From Actinomycetes bacterium (GTDB lineage Bacteria; Actinomycetota; Acidimicrobiia; Acidimicrobiales; Palsa-688), in the NCBI GenBank assembly GCA_021808665.1, contig JAKBBA010000173.1, forward strand, positions 1 through 6,332: a DNA stretch of 6,332 nt. Direction: 5' to 3'. Below the pieces are notes generated by a model that saw only the letters and a list, made by a program, of their open reading frames with translations, had not been told where the DNA came from and ran no database searches. A program made the position numbers and the translations under genes. Of the stretch, positions 1-6,117 are shown one piece after another; position 1 is the stretch's first letter; each line of letters starts with the position of its first letter.

Positions 1-40
1 GAGCCATCCCCTCCAAGCGAGACCGCTGATCATCAGTCAT
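1..40 (-). CDS. possible 5' end of a divergent gene (partial)
   Basis: An ATG at 38-40 on the minus strand opens a frame to the window edge reading MTDDQRSRLEGMA, a charged, natural-looking N-terminus. There is no Shine-Dalgarno sequence before it. If real, it is divergent from the phosphatase gene and 41-127 would be the shared promoter region. Only 13 codons are visible, so no function can be given, and the call conflicts with the plus-strand reading of the same bases. Confidence 0.22.
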   Translation of the reverse strand, partial: MTDDQRSRLEGMA

Positions 41-131
41 TGCCAACGGCGACACTGTCAAAACCGGCATACCGGACAGCCTACTCGACCACCATACCTA
101 TTTCAACGACGCAGCACTAGTGACGCCGTGA
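3..131 (+). pseudogene. possible 3' end of an upstream gene, interrupted by TGA
   Basis: This frame is open from base 3 except for one TGA at 27-29, and it ends with TGA at 129-131. That stop overlaps the GTG start of the phosphatase gene by four bases (GTGA), a layout typical of translationally coupled genes. The peptide after the TGA (it contains IANGDTVKTGIPDSLLDHH) looks protein-like, but I recognise no family. If the TGA were TGG (Trp) the frame would be continuous to the window edge, so this may be the tail of a gene with a nonsense mutation. A random open frame of this length is not rare in G+C-rich DNA. It competes with the minus-strand call at 1-40. Confidence 0.25.
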
Positions 132-898
132 GCAGGTCGTTCTTGGCGTCGGATTTTATCCAGATATTTCTCGAGGCAGCTAGGACGATCGAAGCGGCGC
201 TCGTGAACCTCTCGGCTACTGACCGGCGCCAGATGACGGGGCTACGACCGAACCAGTACGTCTTGGACGTCGTCGCAGACGAAGCGGCTGTCCCGCTGTT
301 AGTCGGGCAGGGATTCAGCGTGCACTCGGAGGAGAGCGGCTTTCATGACCTTGATAGTGAGATTGTCGTCGTGGTCGACCCCGTCGACGGGTCAAGGAAC
401 TGCTCGGGGGGGTTGCCATGGTACGGGCCTAGTTTCTGCGCGATCGGCTACGAGGGTCCCCTCGCTGCGCTGGTGGTAAACCTTGGTAGCGGTAATCGGT
501 TTTCGGCTGTGCGTGGTGGCGGCGCAAGTCGGAACGGCGAACGGGTGGTGGTGTCCAAGATCGACGCTCTGACCTCTGCCCTTATCAGTTCGGATGTAGG
601 TGCACCGTCGGTGGCAGGACTGATTCACACCCGAAACCTGGGTGCTTCTGCTCACGCAATGTGCATGGTTGCCGAAGGCATCTTCGATGGGTATGTCGAT
701 GTTAAGTCCTGGCAGCGCCCATGGGACTACTTGGGCGCTGGCCTTGTCGTTACCGAGGCGGGCGGGGTCATGGTATGCCCAGGCGGGTCGGTCGCTTACC
801 GTCGTGGTGACGAAACTCCTCGTAAGATCTTTGTGGCGTCGACTCTGTCCCTGCTCGACGAGTTCGTCGAGATGTTTGCCTTCCCCATCTCAGTCTAG
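128..898 (+). CDS. inositol monophosphatase superfamily phosphatase
   Basis: The 256-residue product has the usual length and motif order of the Mg2+-dependent inositol monophosphatase superfamily (IMPase, HisN-type histidinol phosphatase, PAP phosphatase). The metal-site Glu is in SEESG (67-71), the signature DPVDGSRN is at 84-91 (D84, D87), and the C-terminal WDYLGAG (199-205) supplies Asp200. A segment at 172-191 (GASAHAMCMVAEGIFDGYVD) matches the family helix that follows the substrate loop. The expected reaction is hydrolysis of a small phosphate monoester in the cytoplasm; the substrate cannot be read from sequence. I chose GTG at 128 because no ATG lies upstream in frame and the N-terminal helix begins just after it. 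No clear Shine-Dalgarno is present, consistent with coupling through the GTGA overlap or weak initiation. It converges on the decayed minus-strand gene, with 4 bp between the stop codons. Confidence 0.88.
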   Translation: MSRSFLASDFIQIFLEAARTIEAALVNLSATDRRQMTGLRPNQYVLDVVADEAAVPLLVGQGFSVHSEESGFHDLDSEIVVVVDPVDGSRNCSGGLPWYGPSFCAIGYEGPLAALVVNLGSGNRFSAVRGGGASRNGERVVVSKIDALTSALISSDVGAPSVAGLIHTRNLGASAHAMCMVAEGIFDGYVDVKSWQRPWDYLGAGLVVTEAGGVMVCPGGSVAYRRGDETPRKIFVASTLSLLDEFVEMFAFPISV

Positions 899-902
899 GC
901 AT

Positions 903-1199
903 TCAACCGGCAGTGAGGCCGAGAAACTCACGGTGGTGCCATGTCTGTTCGACGAGAAGCCTGACTGCCTCGGTGAGCTGCTCGCTTGTCAACATTTCAT
1001 CTACCCCTTCCTTGGTGAGGGGAAAACCCCGGCGGGCTTTGCCGCGAGGCGGCCTCGGCAGGTCAGGCCAGAGCACCTCCCCTTCTACTGTCGTCGTCAC
1101 CATGTCAGCAAACACCTCGTCGAAGACGTCGGTGTCGACGATGCAGGCAATCCTAAATCCCGCCTTAAGAGTGACCGGGTCTAGCCTAAAGTCAAGGAT
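903..1199 (-). pseudogene. C-terminal segment of the decayed regulator
   Basis: After TAA 1200-1202 the frame reads ILDFRLDPVTLKAGFRIACI, then VDTDVFDEVFADM, and ends HHREFLGLTAG with TGA at 903-905. The first in-frame start codon is GTG 1113-1115, which would give a 70-residue peptide. The protein-like sequence clearly begins before that codon, and the same frame continues upstream of the TAA as YDTRVDRFSTELGRGVRP. It is the tail of the longer gene, not a small gene. The stop lies 4 bp from the stop of the convergent phosphatase gene, with no room for a terminator between them. Confidence 0.6.
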
Positions 1200-1258
1200 T
1201 TACGGTCGCACCCCTCTGCCAAGCTCGGTGCTGAACCTGTCAACTCTAGTATCGTAGT

Positions 1259-2023
1259 CTAGTCTGGGGCGTTTCCGAGTTGCTGGCTCACCGGGTGGCC
1301 TAGCATCTCCTCCGCATACTCTCGCAGGATGCACTTCCAAAGAGAGAGGTCTTTCTTGAAAGCCTGCGGTCCTTTTGATGACGGCTGGAACTCGCCTACT
1401 GTCACAGCACCATACATGTTAGGCAGAGTTGCGTCTTCGGAGCCGCGCAGATGAAGATAGTAAGAGTCGCCTAGTTGCGGGTCTCCACGGACGGTTAGAA
1501 CGCTGAGCCCTGCCGCTACGTTGCGCTTCTTAAAGTCGAGGGGATCGCCCATTGCGTCCCGGTATGGTCCTTGGAAAGTCTGACCTGCTTCCAAGCGGCG
1601 AAGCGACTCGTACTCGAGCACCGCCCAGCAGTCGTATCCGTCAAAGTAACTCATTGGCGCCACTGTCAGGTCGAATCCTCCGCTGTCGGTTCGGTCTAGC
1701 TGAGCTAGTCGATAGCTGACATTGTCGGTCCACAAGGACGACTCTTTGGGTGGATTGTAAGAGCTGATCGCTTCGCTGTAGCGGCCGATAGGGGACCCGT
1801 CAGGTGCGTCGGGCCAGTATGGCACGGACGACTCGTACTGGCACTGCTCTGGCTGAAGGGTCGACGTTTTGTAGTTAACGTTGGCTTCGTTGAGTGGCAG
1901 CGGGGCGTCGAGATACCAGTCTTCTTTCGTTACGAAATGGCGACCAGTTGTCGTCCATCGGATTCCCAGGCTGTCGTAGTAACTTTTTGCTGCGCTCACT
2001 AACTCTTGCTGTTTAGCTAGCAT
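1259..2023 (-). pseudogene. middle segment of the decayed regulator, longest open stretch (254 codons)
   Basis: This is the only long open frame in the decayed gene, so an automatic annotation would probably call it as a stand-alone hypothetical protein starting at ATG 2023. The same frame is open upstream as well: ten codons before that ATG lies TAA (2054-2056), and before the TAA the sequence continues as regulator-like protein. The ATG is therefore an internal Met, with no Shine-Dalgarno. Visible features are a region with SYRLAQLD and MSYFDGYDCWAVLEYE, then TVGEFQPSS, then LWKCILREYAEEMLG. The last resembles a degenerate Nudix box (RExxEExxG) with one extra residue and no preceding GxxxxxE, so I do not claim Nudix activity. 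It stops at TAG 1259-1261, where the P(I/L)DYD motif is expected. Confidence 0.6.
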
Positions 2024-2172
2024 CCCGCGAAGTTTGCGAATTCTCTTGAATTCTTATTCAGTGATCTTCTTCGGACTCTGCTGTGCGTCCCATGTGCGGG
2101 CCTGCGAAGGGAAGGCGGCTCGCCAAGAACTCCATATAGCTGCTGTCGTATCCGCATCTAGGTTGCGAATCT

Positions 2173-2361
2173 TCATGAGTTCAGCGAGCCTAGCCTTTCT
2201 CCAGGAATAACATTTATCCCTTGTTGCCATTTATATAATGCGGAAGTACTTGGCGGCCTCGAGTTAGGAAGTGCTTCCCACAGGTTCAATATAACCTTGG
2301 GATCGCCACCCAGGTGCTGGTTAAACATGGCGAGAAACTGTCTGCGGGTGTTGTTGGGCAA
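2173..2361 (-). pseudogene. N-terminal HTH-like segment of the decayed regulator
   Basis: From ATG 2328 (or TTG 2361) this frame reads MFNQHLGGDPKVILNLW, then RPPSTSALYKWQQG, and stops with TGA at 2173-2175. The pattern of an amphipathic helix, a PPS(K/T)S turn and an xxYKWxxG recognition helix is the usual start of the Streptomyces-type regulators. The open frame extends further upstream to 2478, but that part is antisense to the restriction-gene fragment and should not be counted. After the frameshift the protein continues from about 2200 as RKARLAELMKIRNLDAD. Confidence 0.55.
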
Positions 2362-3085
2362 GGTGACGACGCCACCTACGTCGCCTCCTACAGCGTCGGG
2401 GGTCTCGTCGAGCAGCTCGACGCCCGGGCCGCCCTGGCCGGCGAGGCAGCCTTGGAGCATCGAAGCGGCGCCTGGCACCGCCTGTTAGCCGTCAGCCGGG
2501 CACTGCATTCGGGGGTCAAACACGAGAATCTCAATTTTCCCGCCTACGGCGGAGCCCTCTTCGACCCGGAGCGCTACCCGTGGCTGGAGGGCCGCCGACC
2601 GGGCGATCCTCTCGACGCCAGCCGCCCGCCCGAAGTAGACGACCGAACAGTGCTGCGGATGCTGCGCGCCGTGCAGTATGTCACGGTCGGCGGGGAACGC
2701 CGACGGCTCACTTTCCGGGCTCTTGACGTCGAGCAGATCGGATACGTCTACGAAGGCCTCCTCGAAACCTAGGTCCGCACCGCCGCCGAACCGGTCCTGG
2801 CTTTCGCGCGCGCCTCCGACCCTAAGAAGCAGAAAGCCCCCGCCGAGGTGACCGTCACCGAAGCTCTCGCCGCGGTGCGCGAACTGGACCGGGACCGCCT
2901 CGCCGGCTGGCTCGCCGAGCGCACCGGCTGGACCAAGAAGAAAGCCGCCGCAGCCCTCGACGCCGAGCCGACACCACAAGCCGCCGCCGTGCTGCGCACA
3001 GCAGCTTCCGCCGTCGCCACACCGGATGTCACCGCGGATGCTGTCGCCGCCGAGTCGCACCCGCTCGACGCCGCCCCGTGCCACT
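2362..3085 (+). pseudogene. internal fragment of an Eco57I-like restriction/DNA methyltransferase gene
   Basis: The frame running 2314-2772 contains SGAWHRLLAVSRALHSGV, AYGGALFDPERYPWLEGR, VDDRTVLRMLRAVQYV and LDVEQIGYVYEGLLE. This set precedes the methylase core in large Eco57I/PglX-like restriction-methyltransferase proteins (usually over 1000 residues). A TAG at 2770-2772 interrupts the frame just after YEGLLE. Beyond it the same frame stays protein-like (VRTAAEPVLAFARASDP, then LAGWLAERTGWTKKKAA) until about 3085, where the serine-hydrolase gene end begins. Neither the N-terminal nuclease region nor the SAM-binding and NPPY-type catalytic motifs are present, so the piece cannot be an active enzyme. 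The 5' boundary is approximate. G+C content is far higher than in the neighbouring regulator remnant. The family is assigned from recalled motif patterns. Confidence 0.6.
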
Positions 3086-3099
3086 TTGGGGCTGGGTTC

Positions 3100-4065
3100 T
3101 TAGCCCAGGTCGGACCAGACGGTGGCCGAGATCCCGTCGATCGTGTCGATCCCGTAGTCCTCATCGGGGTTGCCGGTCGAAAGTACGGCGATCAGGTAGT
3201 TACGGCCCTCGCCCGACACCCACCCGATGCTGTTGACTTGCCAGTCGGTGCCGCTGTCGTTGAGAGGCAGCCAGCCGTTTTTGAGGGCGACTGTCGTGCC
3301 GTCGGGCACGCCACCGGAAACCCCCCACCGTTCCGAGGGGATGACGTTTTCCATCAGGCCGAGAACGAAGCTCTGATCGCTGGAACTCAGGTTCTGGCCC
3401 GGCTCGACCAACGCTTTCAGCAAGTCGATCTGGTCGGTTGGGGTCGTCTTTGTCAGACCCCATCCGGGCCAGGGAAAGTTGGCGCAGACGACACAGGGCG
3501 ACGGGGTGGTGTCTTGCAGACCTGCGGACTGGTCGTAGGCGCCGATCCCGGAGGCGCCGCCGACCTCATCCCAGAGTGACGTGGCGGAGTTGTTGTCGCT
3601 CTCTTCGATCATCGACGTGGCCAAGGACTCGTCGGACGAAGAGAGCGGGTTGGCTTCCCGCTGGGCGAGGAGGGTCTCCAGGATGTCGACCTTGACGATG
3701 CTCGCCTCGTCTTGGGGCGAGCCCTCTCCGGTCGTCCAGGTTTGGCCGGTCGTCAGGTCGTCGACGGCGGCCAAGACGGTGCCTTCACGGGTGGCCAGGT
3801 ACGACGCGACCTGCCCGGCCAAGGGATCGGCGACCAGCGTGGTTGATGTGGTCATGGCCGCCGGTTGCGTGGTCGAGGTGGCGGTGACCCCGTGGCTCGG
3901 CGAAACGGATCGGGCCTTGGCGGTCGAAGCGATGTCCCGACGACGCCCAGAGGATCCCGAGCTCAGATAGACGGCCAACGCGGCGATTAGCGCGATCGCA
4001 GCCGCGATGACGAGCAGCGGCTTCCACCGGGCCGGGCTCGGCTGGGCATGTCTTCCTCGGGTCAT
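3100..4065 (-). CDS. membrane-anchored class A beta-lactamase-like serine hydrolase
   Basis: The 321-residue product has a short basic N-terminus, a transmembrane helix at about 17-34, a Ser/Thr-rich linker (about 35-78) and an extracytoplasmic serine-hydrolase domain (about 80-321). The active-site motifs of the penicillin-recognising fold are visible: SIVK at 122-125 (nucleophile Ser122, Lys125), SDN at 156-158, and KNG at 262-264 in place of KTG or KSG. TTPTDQIDLLKAL (207-219) matches the helix following the class A omega-loop region. I see no clear ExxLN general-base motif, so peptidase or other acyl-hydrolase activity is as likely as beta-lactamase. Cys191 and Cys194 form a CVVC motif. 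ATG 4065 directly abuts the TAG of the amidase gene (4066-4068) with no good Shine-Dalgarno, implying coupled translation as the last gene of the operon. Confidence 0.82.
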   Translation of the reverse strand: MTRGRHAQPSPARWKPLLVIAAAIALIAALAVYLSSGSSGRRRDIASTAKARSVSPSHGVTATSTTQPAAMTTSTTLVADPLAGQVASYLATREGTVLAAVDDLTTGQTWTTGEGSPQDEASIVKVDILETLLAQREANPLSSSDESLATSMIEESDNNSATSLWDEVGGASGIGAYDQSAGLQDTTPSPCVVCANFPWPGWGLTKTTPTDQIDLLKALVEPGQNLSSSDQSFVLGLMENVIPSERWGVSGGVPDGTTVALKNGWLPLNDSGTDWQVNSIGWVSGEGRNYLIAVLSTGNPDEDYGIDTIDGISATVWSDLG

Positions 4066-4884
4066 CTAGGTCAGGTACTCCGTGATCACCTGGGCGAGGG
4101 CCAGGGAGGCTTGCCTCTGGAAGGTGGAGGTCACGAGGAGAGCGGCATCGGTCGCATTCCGGATGTTCCCGCACTCAATCAGCACCTCGGGCACGGTGGT
4201 CAGGTTCAGACTGGCGAGATTGTCCCGTGGCTGCAATCCGTCAACCCCGTCGTAGGTGCTGACCGGCATTCCGGCCGTGTGTCCGAACTGCTGACTGGCC
4301 AGTAGGGCGAACGACTCGGACGCCGAGATGACGGCATCATTGGGGCCGCCTGCCACCGGTTCGACGATGGCAAAGCCCCGCCCATCCGGTGGTCCGCCGT
4401 CGGCGTTGATGACGACGTTGGCGTGGGGGGCGTAGATGATGGCCGCCCGCTGGGTCACGCACGGACCGACTCCGTCGTTGTTGCTCTGCGTCCTGACGAC
4501 CTTGGCTCCCTCCGCTCGGAGGTCGACTTCTAGATACGTCGCCACGTTGAAGTTGAAGAGCGCTTCGGTGTAGTCGGCGTCCGTGGAGGTCCCCGTCGTG
4601 TTGCACGTCTCGTACTCGCGGCCGTTGAACACCATCTGGTCGATGTAGCTCGGATCGCTGTAGTTCAAGCCGTTGTGCCCGAGGTCCACCCCGACGATCT
4701 TCCCGGCGAGTAGTCCGGGAATGGTCGTCGAAGACCTCGACGTCGTCGTCGGCTCAGCCGTCATAGAGGTTGTCGAGGCGGGAGGGGACTTGATGACGTT
4801 GATGGGCTTGGGGGAGCTCTCCTTGCGACCAACGTGCGAGCTGCCCGCAAGCGCGCCGCAGCCGAGCAGGACGGCCAGCCCCAC
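4066..4884 (-). CDS. N-acetylmuramoyl-L-alanine amidase (Amidase_3), Rv3717-like
   Basis: The 272-residue product has a short hydrophobic N-terminus, a Ser/Thr/Pro-rich linker (about 23-57) and a zinc amidase domain (about 62-272). This domain cleaves the bond between muramic acid and the stem peptide. Motifs match mycobacterial Ami1/Rv3717: VGVDLGHNG (His70, zinc), CNTTGT, YTEALFNF (Glu107, zinc), PCVTQRAAI, PRDNLASLNL and the catalytic IECGN (Glu237). The third zinc ligand, normally His in IHADG, is Asn160 (INADGG, codon AAC), so activity may be altered or lost. Cys94 and Cys142 could pair. LLGC at 6-9 resembles a lipobox, but only eight residues precede the Cys. GTG 4884 is the only standard start between the upstream in-frame stop (4921-4923) and the domain. 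It has no Shine-Dalgarno and lies 9 bases after a stem-loop. Confidence 0.85.
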   Translation of the reverse strand: MGLAVLLGCGALAGSSHVGRKESSPKPINVIKSPPASTTSMTAEPTTTSRSSTTIPGLLAGKIVGVDLGHNGLNYSDPSYIDQMVFNGREYETCNTTGTSTDADYTEALFNFNVATYLEVDLRAEGAKVVRTQSNNDGVGPCVTQRAAIIYAPHANVVINADGGPPDGRGFAIVEPVAGGPNDAVISASESFALLASQQFGHTAGMPVSTYDGVDGLQPRDNLASLNLTTVPEVLIECGNIRNATDAALLVTSTFQRQASLALAQVITEYLT

Positions 4885-4893
4885 TAGGGAGAA

Positions 4894-4923
4894 TGATCGG
4901 CCCGGAGCGGACCCGGCCGATCA
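4894..4923 (-). promoter_or_regulatory. intercistronic stem-loop over the stop codon and amidase RBS position
   Basis: On the transcript, TGATCGGCC pairs perfectly with GGCCGATCA (9 bp). The 12-base loop between them can add two G-C pairs after one mismatch. The left arm begins with the TGA stop of the upstream gene, and the right arm ends 9 bases before the GTG start of the amidase, where a Shine-Dalgarno would sit. No T-run follows, so it is not a standard intrinsic terminator. The likely effect is that ribosomes finishing the first gene melt the stem and allow initiation on the second, or that it marks an RNA-processing or stability site. Confidence 0.6.
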
Positions 4924-6111
4924 CAGGCTGGCTTGGGTGACGGTCGGCAGGCCGTACTGGGTCGCGATCGGATTCCATGCCGCGACGAATGCCGTTTTGG
5001 CTTCCGTCGCGCCCTGATCGGTCCCCTGGGCGGCCTGGAAGTTGGAATCCTGATTTGCCGTCGACGGGTTGCAGTCGCCCTCAAGGTCATTGGCCCAACT
5101 GGCGTAGGAGTTGTCCGAGTTCAGGGAGTTGATCCAAGCGCTGTTGAGGTCGGACTCCAACGCGCTGGAGTTGGGCAACGCACTCAGGTTCATTCCGCTG
5201 AGTTGATTGAGCAGGTTCTGGCGGGACGCCGCGGCGTCCCGCAAGGTCTGCTGGTCGGCCGAAAGGCTACCGCAGTTGCCGATGTCGGCCACTGCCGCGA
5301 CGACCGAGGATCGATCCTGCTCGCTGGACTGGAGCAGGCCGTTGAGGGCCGGCGCTTCGGACTGCGCCGGCGCTTCGGACTGCGCCGGCGCGATGGTGGT
5401 CGTCGCGCTCGCCGTCGCCGTGGCCTGTGTGGCCTGTGTGGCTTGGGGTGCGGTAACCGGTGACGCAGTGTTCACAGTCGCGGAGGACGCGATCGGAGAC
5501 GGGCTCGACGGGTTGTGCTTGGTCGCCAGAAGGATGACGAGCACGATGATCACCACGAGCGCGACCGCCCCTCCGATCCAGGCAGCAGGCGGGACCTTGC
5601 GTTCTTTCGTTGTGCTGGAGGCGACTGACTGAGATGGAGGGCCCGTCGGTGGCGATGCGGGAGGGGGCGCCGTCTTGCGCGGGCGGTCCAGGTTGGGGTT
5701 CGGCGGCGGGGCGGATGGCGGGAGGGGCGGGGGATCGAGCGGTACGTAGGGGGGAGCGCTTGGCGGTGGGGCCAGCACCGGCTCGTTGCTTGTCACGGGC
5801 GGCGGCGAGGGTTCGGCAACCGGCACGGTTGCTGTCGGAGCCGCGGACGCGACGAACGGTGGAGGGGTCAGGGAGGTCGTTGGTGGAGGGAAGGCCGGTT
5901 CGCCTGAGGGCGCACTCGGCGCGGGCTTTTGGAGCGTGACGGGAGGGGGCGGCGGCGAAGGGGGCGCGGCTGGCGGCTTGGCCAGGCTCACAGGTGGCGG
6001 CTTGAGCGCGGGTTCGGTTGAGCCAACCGGGGCGCCGCATTCGGGACACGACGCGACCGGACCATCGGCAGCGGAGGAATGCCCCTGAGGGCAAACCATC
6101 GTTTCGCTCAA
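4921..6111 (-). CDS. zinc-ribbon, proline-rich single-pass membrane protein with C-terminal extracellular WNPIA-type domain
   Basis: The 396-residue product has four parts. Residues 5-29 hold a small zinc-ribbon-like motif (Cys7, His11, Cys22, Cys25; CPQGH and CPECG). Residues 34-165 are very Pro/Ala/Ser-rich. A transmembrane helix lies at about 177-197. A low-complexity Thr/Ala/Gln linker (200-256, with QAT and APAQSE repeats) leads to a helical domain at 258-396 with two cysteines (280, 347) and AKTAFVAAWNPIA near the end. I know this last domain from actinobacterial membrane proteins of unknown function. Topology should be ribbon inside, domain outside. The start is TTG 6111, supported by GAAGGGGG six bases upstream; ATG 6099 is the alternative and keeps the ribbon. 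It heads the envelope operon and may anchor or signal for the two wall enzymes, which is inference. Confidence 0.82.
   Translation of the reverse strand: MSETMVCPQGHSSAADGPVASCPECGAPVGSTEPALKPPPVSLAKPPAAPPSPPPPPVTLQKPAPSAPSGEPAFPPPTTSLTPPPFVASAAPTATVPVAEPSPPPVTSNEPVLAPPPSAPPYVPLDPPPLPPSAPPPNPNLDRPRKTAPPPASPPTGPPSQSVASSTTKERKVPPAAWIGGAVALVVIIVLVILLATKHNPSSPSPIASSATVNTASPVTAPQATQATQATATASATTTIAPAQSEAPAQSEAPALNGLLQSSEQDRSSVVAAVADIGNCGSLSADQQTLRDAAASRQNLLNQLSGMNLSALPNSSALESDLNSAWINSLNSDNSYASWANDLEGDCNPSTANQDSNFQAAQGTDQGATEAKTAFVAAWNPIATQYGLPTVTQASL
5349..5391 (-). repeat. 18-bp tandem repeat, 2.4 copies
   Basis: The plus-strand unit CCGGCGCTTCGGACTGCG occurs twice exactly at 5349-5384 and is followed by a third partial copy (CCGGCGC). 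It encodes the APAQSE repeats of the extracytoplasmic linker. Identical copies at the DNA level suggest recent slippage and possible length variation between strains. Confidence 0.85.
5420..5444 (-). repeat. 9-bp tandem repeat, about 2.7 copies
   Basis: The plus-strand unit GTGGCCTGT is repeated twice exactly (5420-5437) and followed by GTGGCTT. It encodes the QAT-QAT-QAT stretch of the same linker, just beyond the membrane helix. Confidence 0.8.
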
Positions 6112-6117
6112 CCTTAA

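Larger units (their letters stand above)
903..2328 (-). pseudogene. decayed helix-turn-helix regulator-like gene (four lesions)
   Basis: Read leftward, consecutive open segments in alternating frames form one continuous protein-like sequence of about 475 codons. The N-terminal DNA-binding-like segment from ATG 2328 shifts frame near 2195-2205. The next frame continues to TAA at 2054-2056 and resumes without change of frame through 2023-1262. A second frameshift lies around 1259-1266, where one frame ends APD and the next opens with LDYDTRV. TAA at 1200-1202 interrupts the third segment, which ends with TGA at 903-905. From memory, Streptomyces proteins annotated as XRE/HTH regulators have this order: HTH, middle domain, a REhxEEhLG motif, a P(I/L)DYD motif, then LDPxTL and DxxVFDxxFADxV near the end. 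Here these appear as REYAEEMLG, LDYDT, LDPVTL and DTDVFDEVFADMV. The biological role of intact members is unclear to me. A TTG at 2361 is an alternative start. The gene is almost certainly non-functional as a full-length protein. Confidence 0.72.

Noticed and set aside
642..1257. Plus-strand frames overlapping the phosphatase end and the region after it
   Set aside because: Low-quality composition with no motifs. They are shadows of the phosphatase gene and the decayed regulator tail.
1289..1335. Nudix hydrolase activity suggested by REYAEEMLG
   Set aside because: The spacing has one extra residue before Gly and the upstream GxxxxxE is missing. The gene is also broken.
2037..2053. Two GAATTC sites four bases apart
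   Set aside because: They lie inside the decayed gene and look like coincidence. No flanking repeat or mobile-element end was seen.
3089..3106. Inverted repeat GGGCT / AGCCC at the end of the serine-hydrolase gene as a terminator
   Set aside because: The stem is only 5 bp with an 8-base loop, it overlaps the stop codon, and no T-run follows on the minus strand.
2485..3164. Two long minus-strand frames opposite the restriction-gene fragment
   Set aside because: They are Gly/Arg/Ala/Ser-rich, typical of antisense frames in G+C-rich DNA, with no motifs. The plus strand carries recognisable motifs over the same bases.
2848..3579. A 243-codon plus-strand frame as a separate gene
   Set aside because: Its first part is the continuation of the restriction-gene fragment after the TAG, and the rest is antisense to the serine hydrolase. 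It is not one protein.
5267..6094. A 275-codon minus-strand frame inside the membrane-protein gene
   Set aside because: It is Arg/Pro/Ala-rich shadow sequence. The alternative frame has a zinc ribbon, membrane helix and conserved domain.
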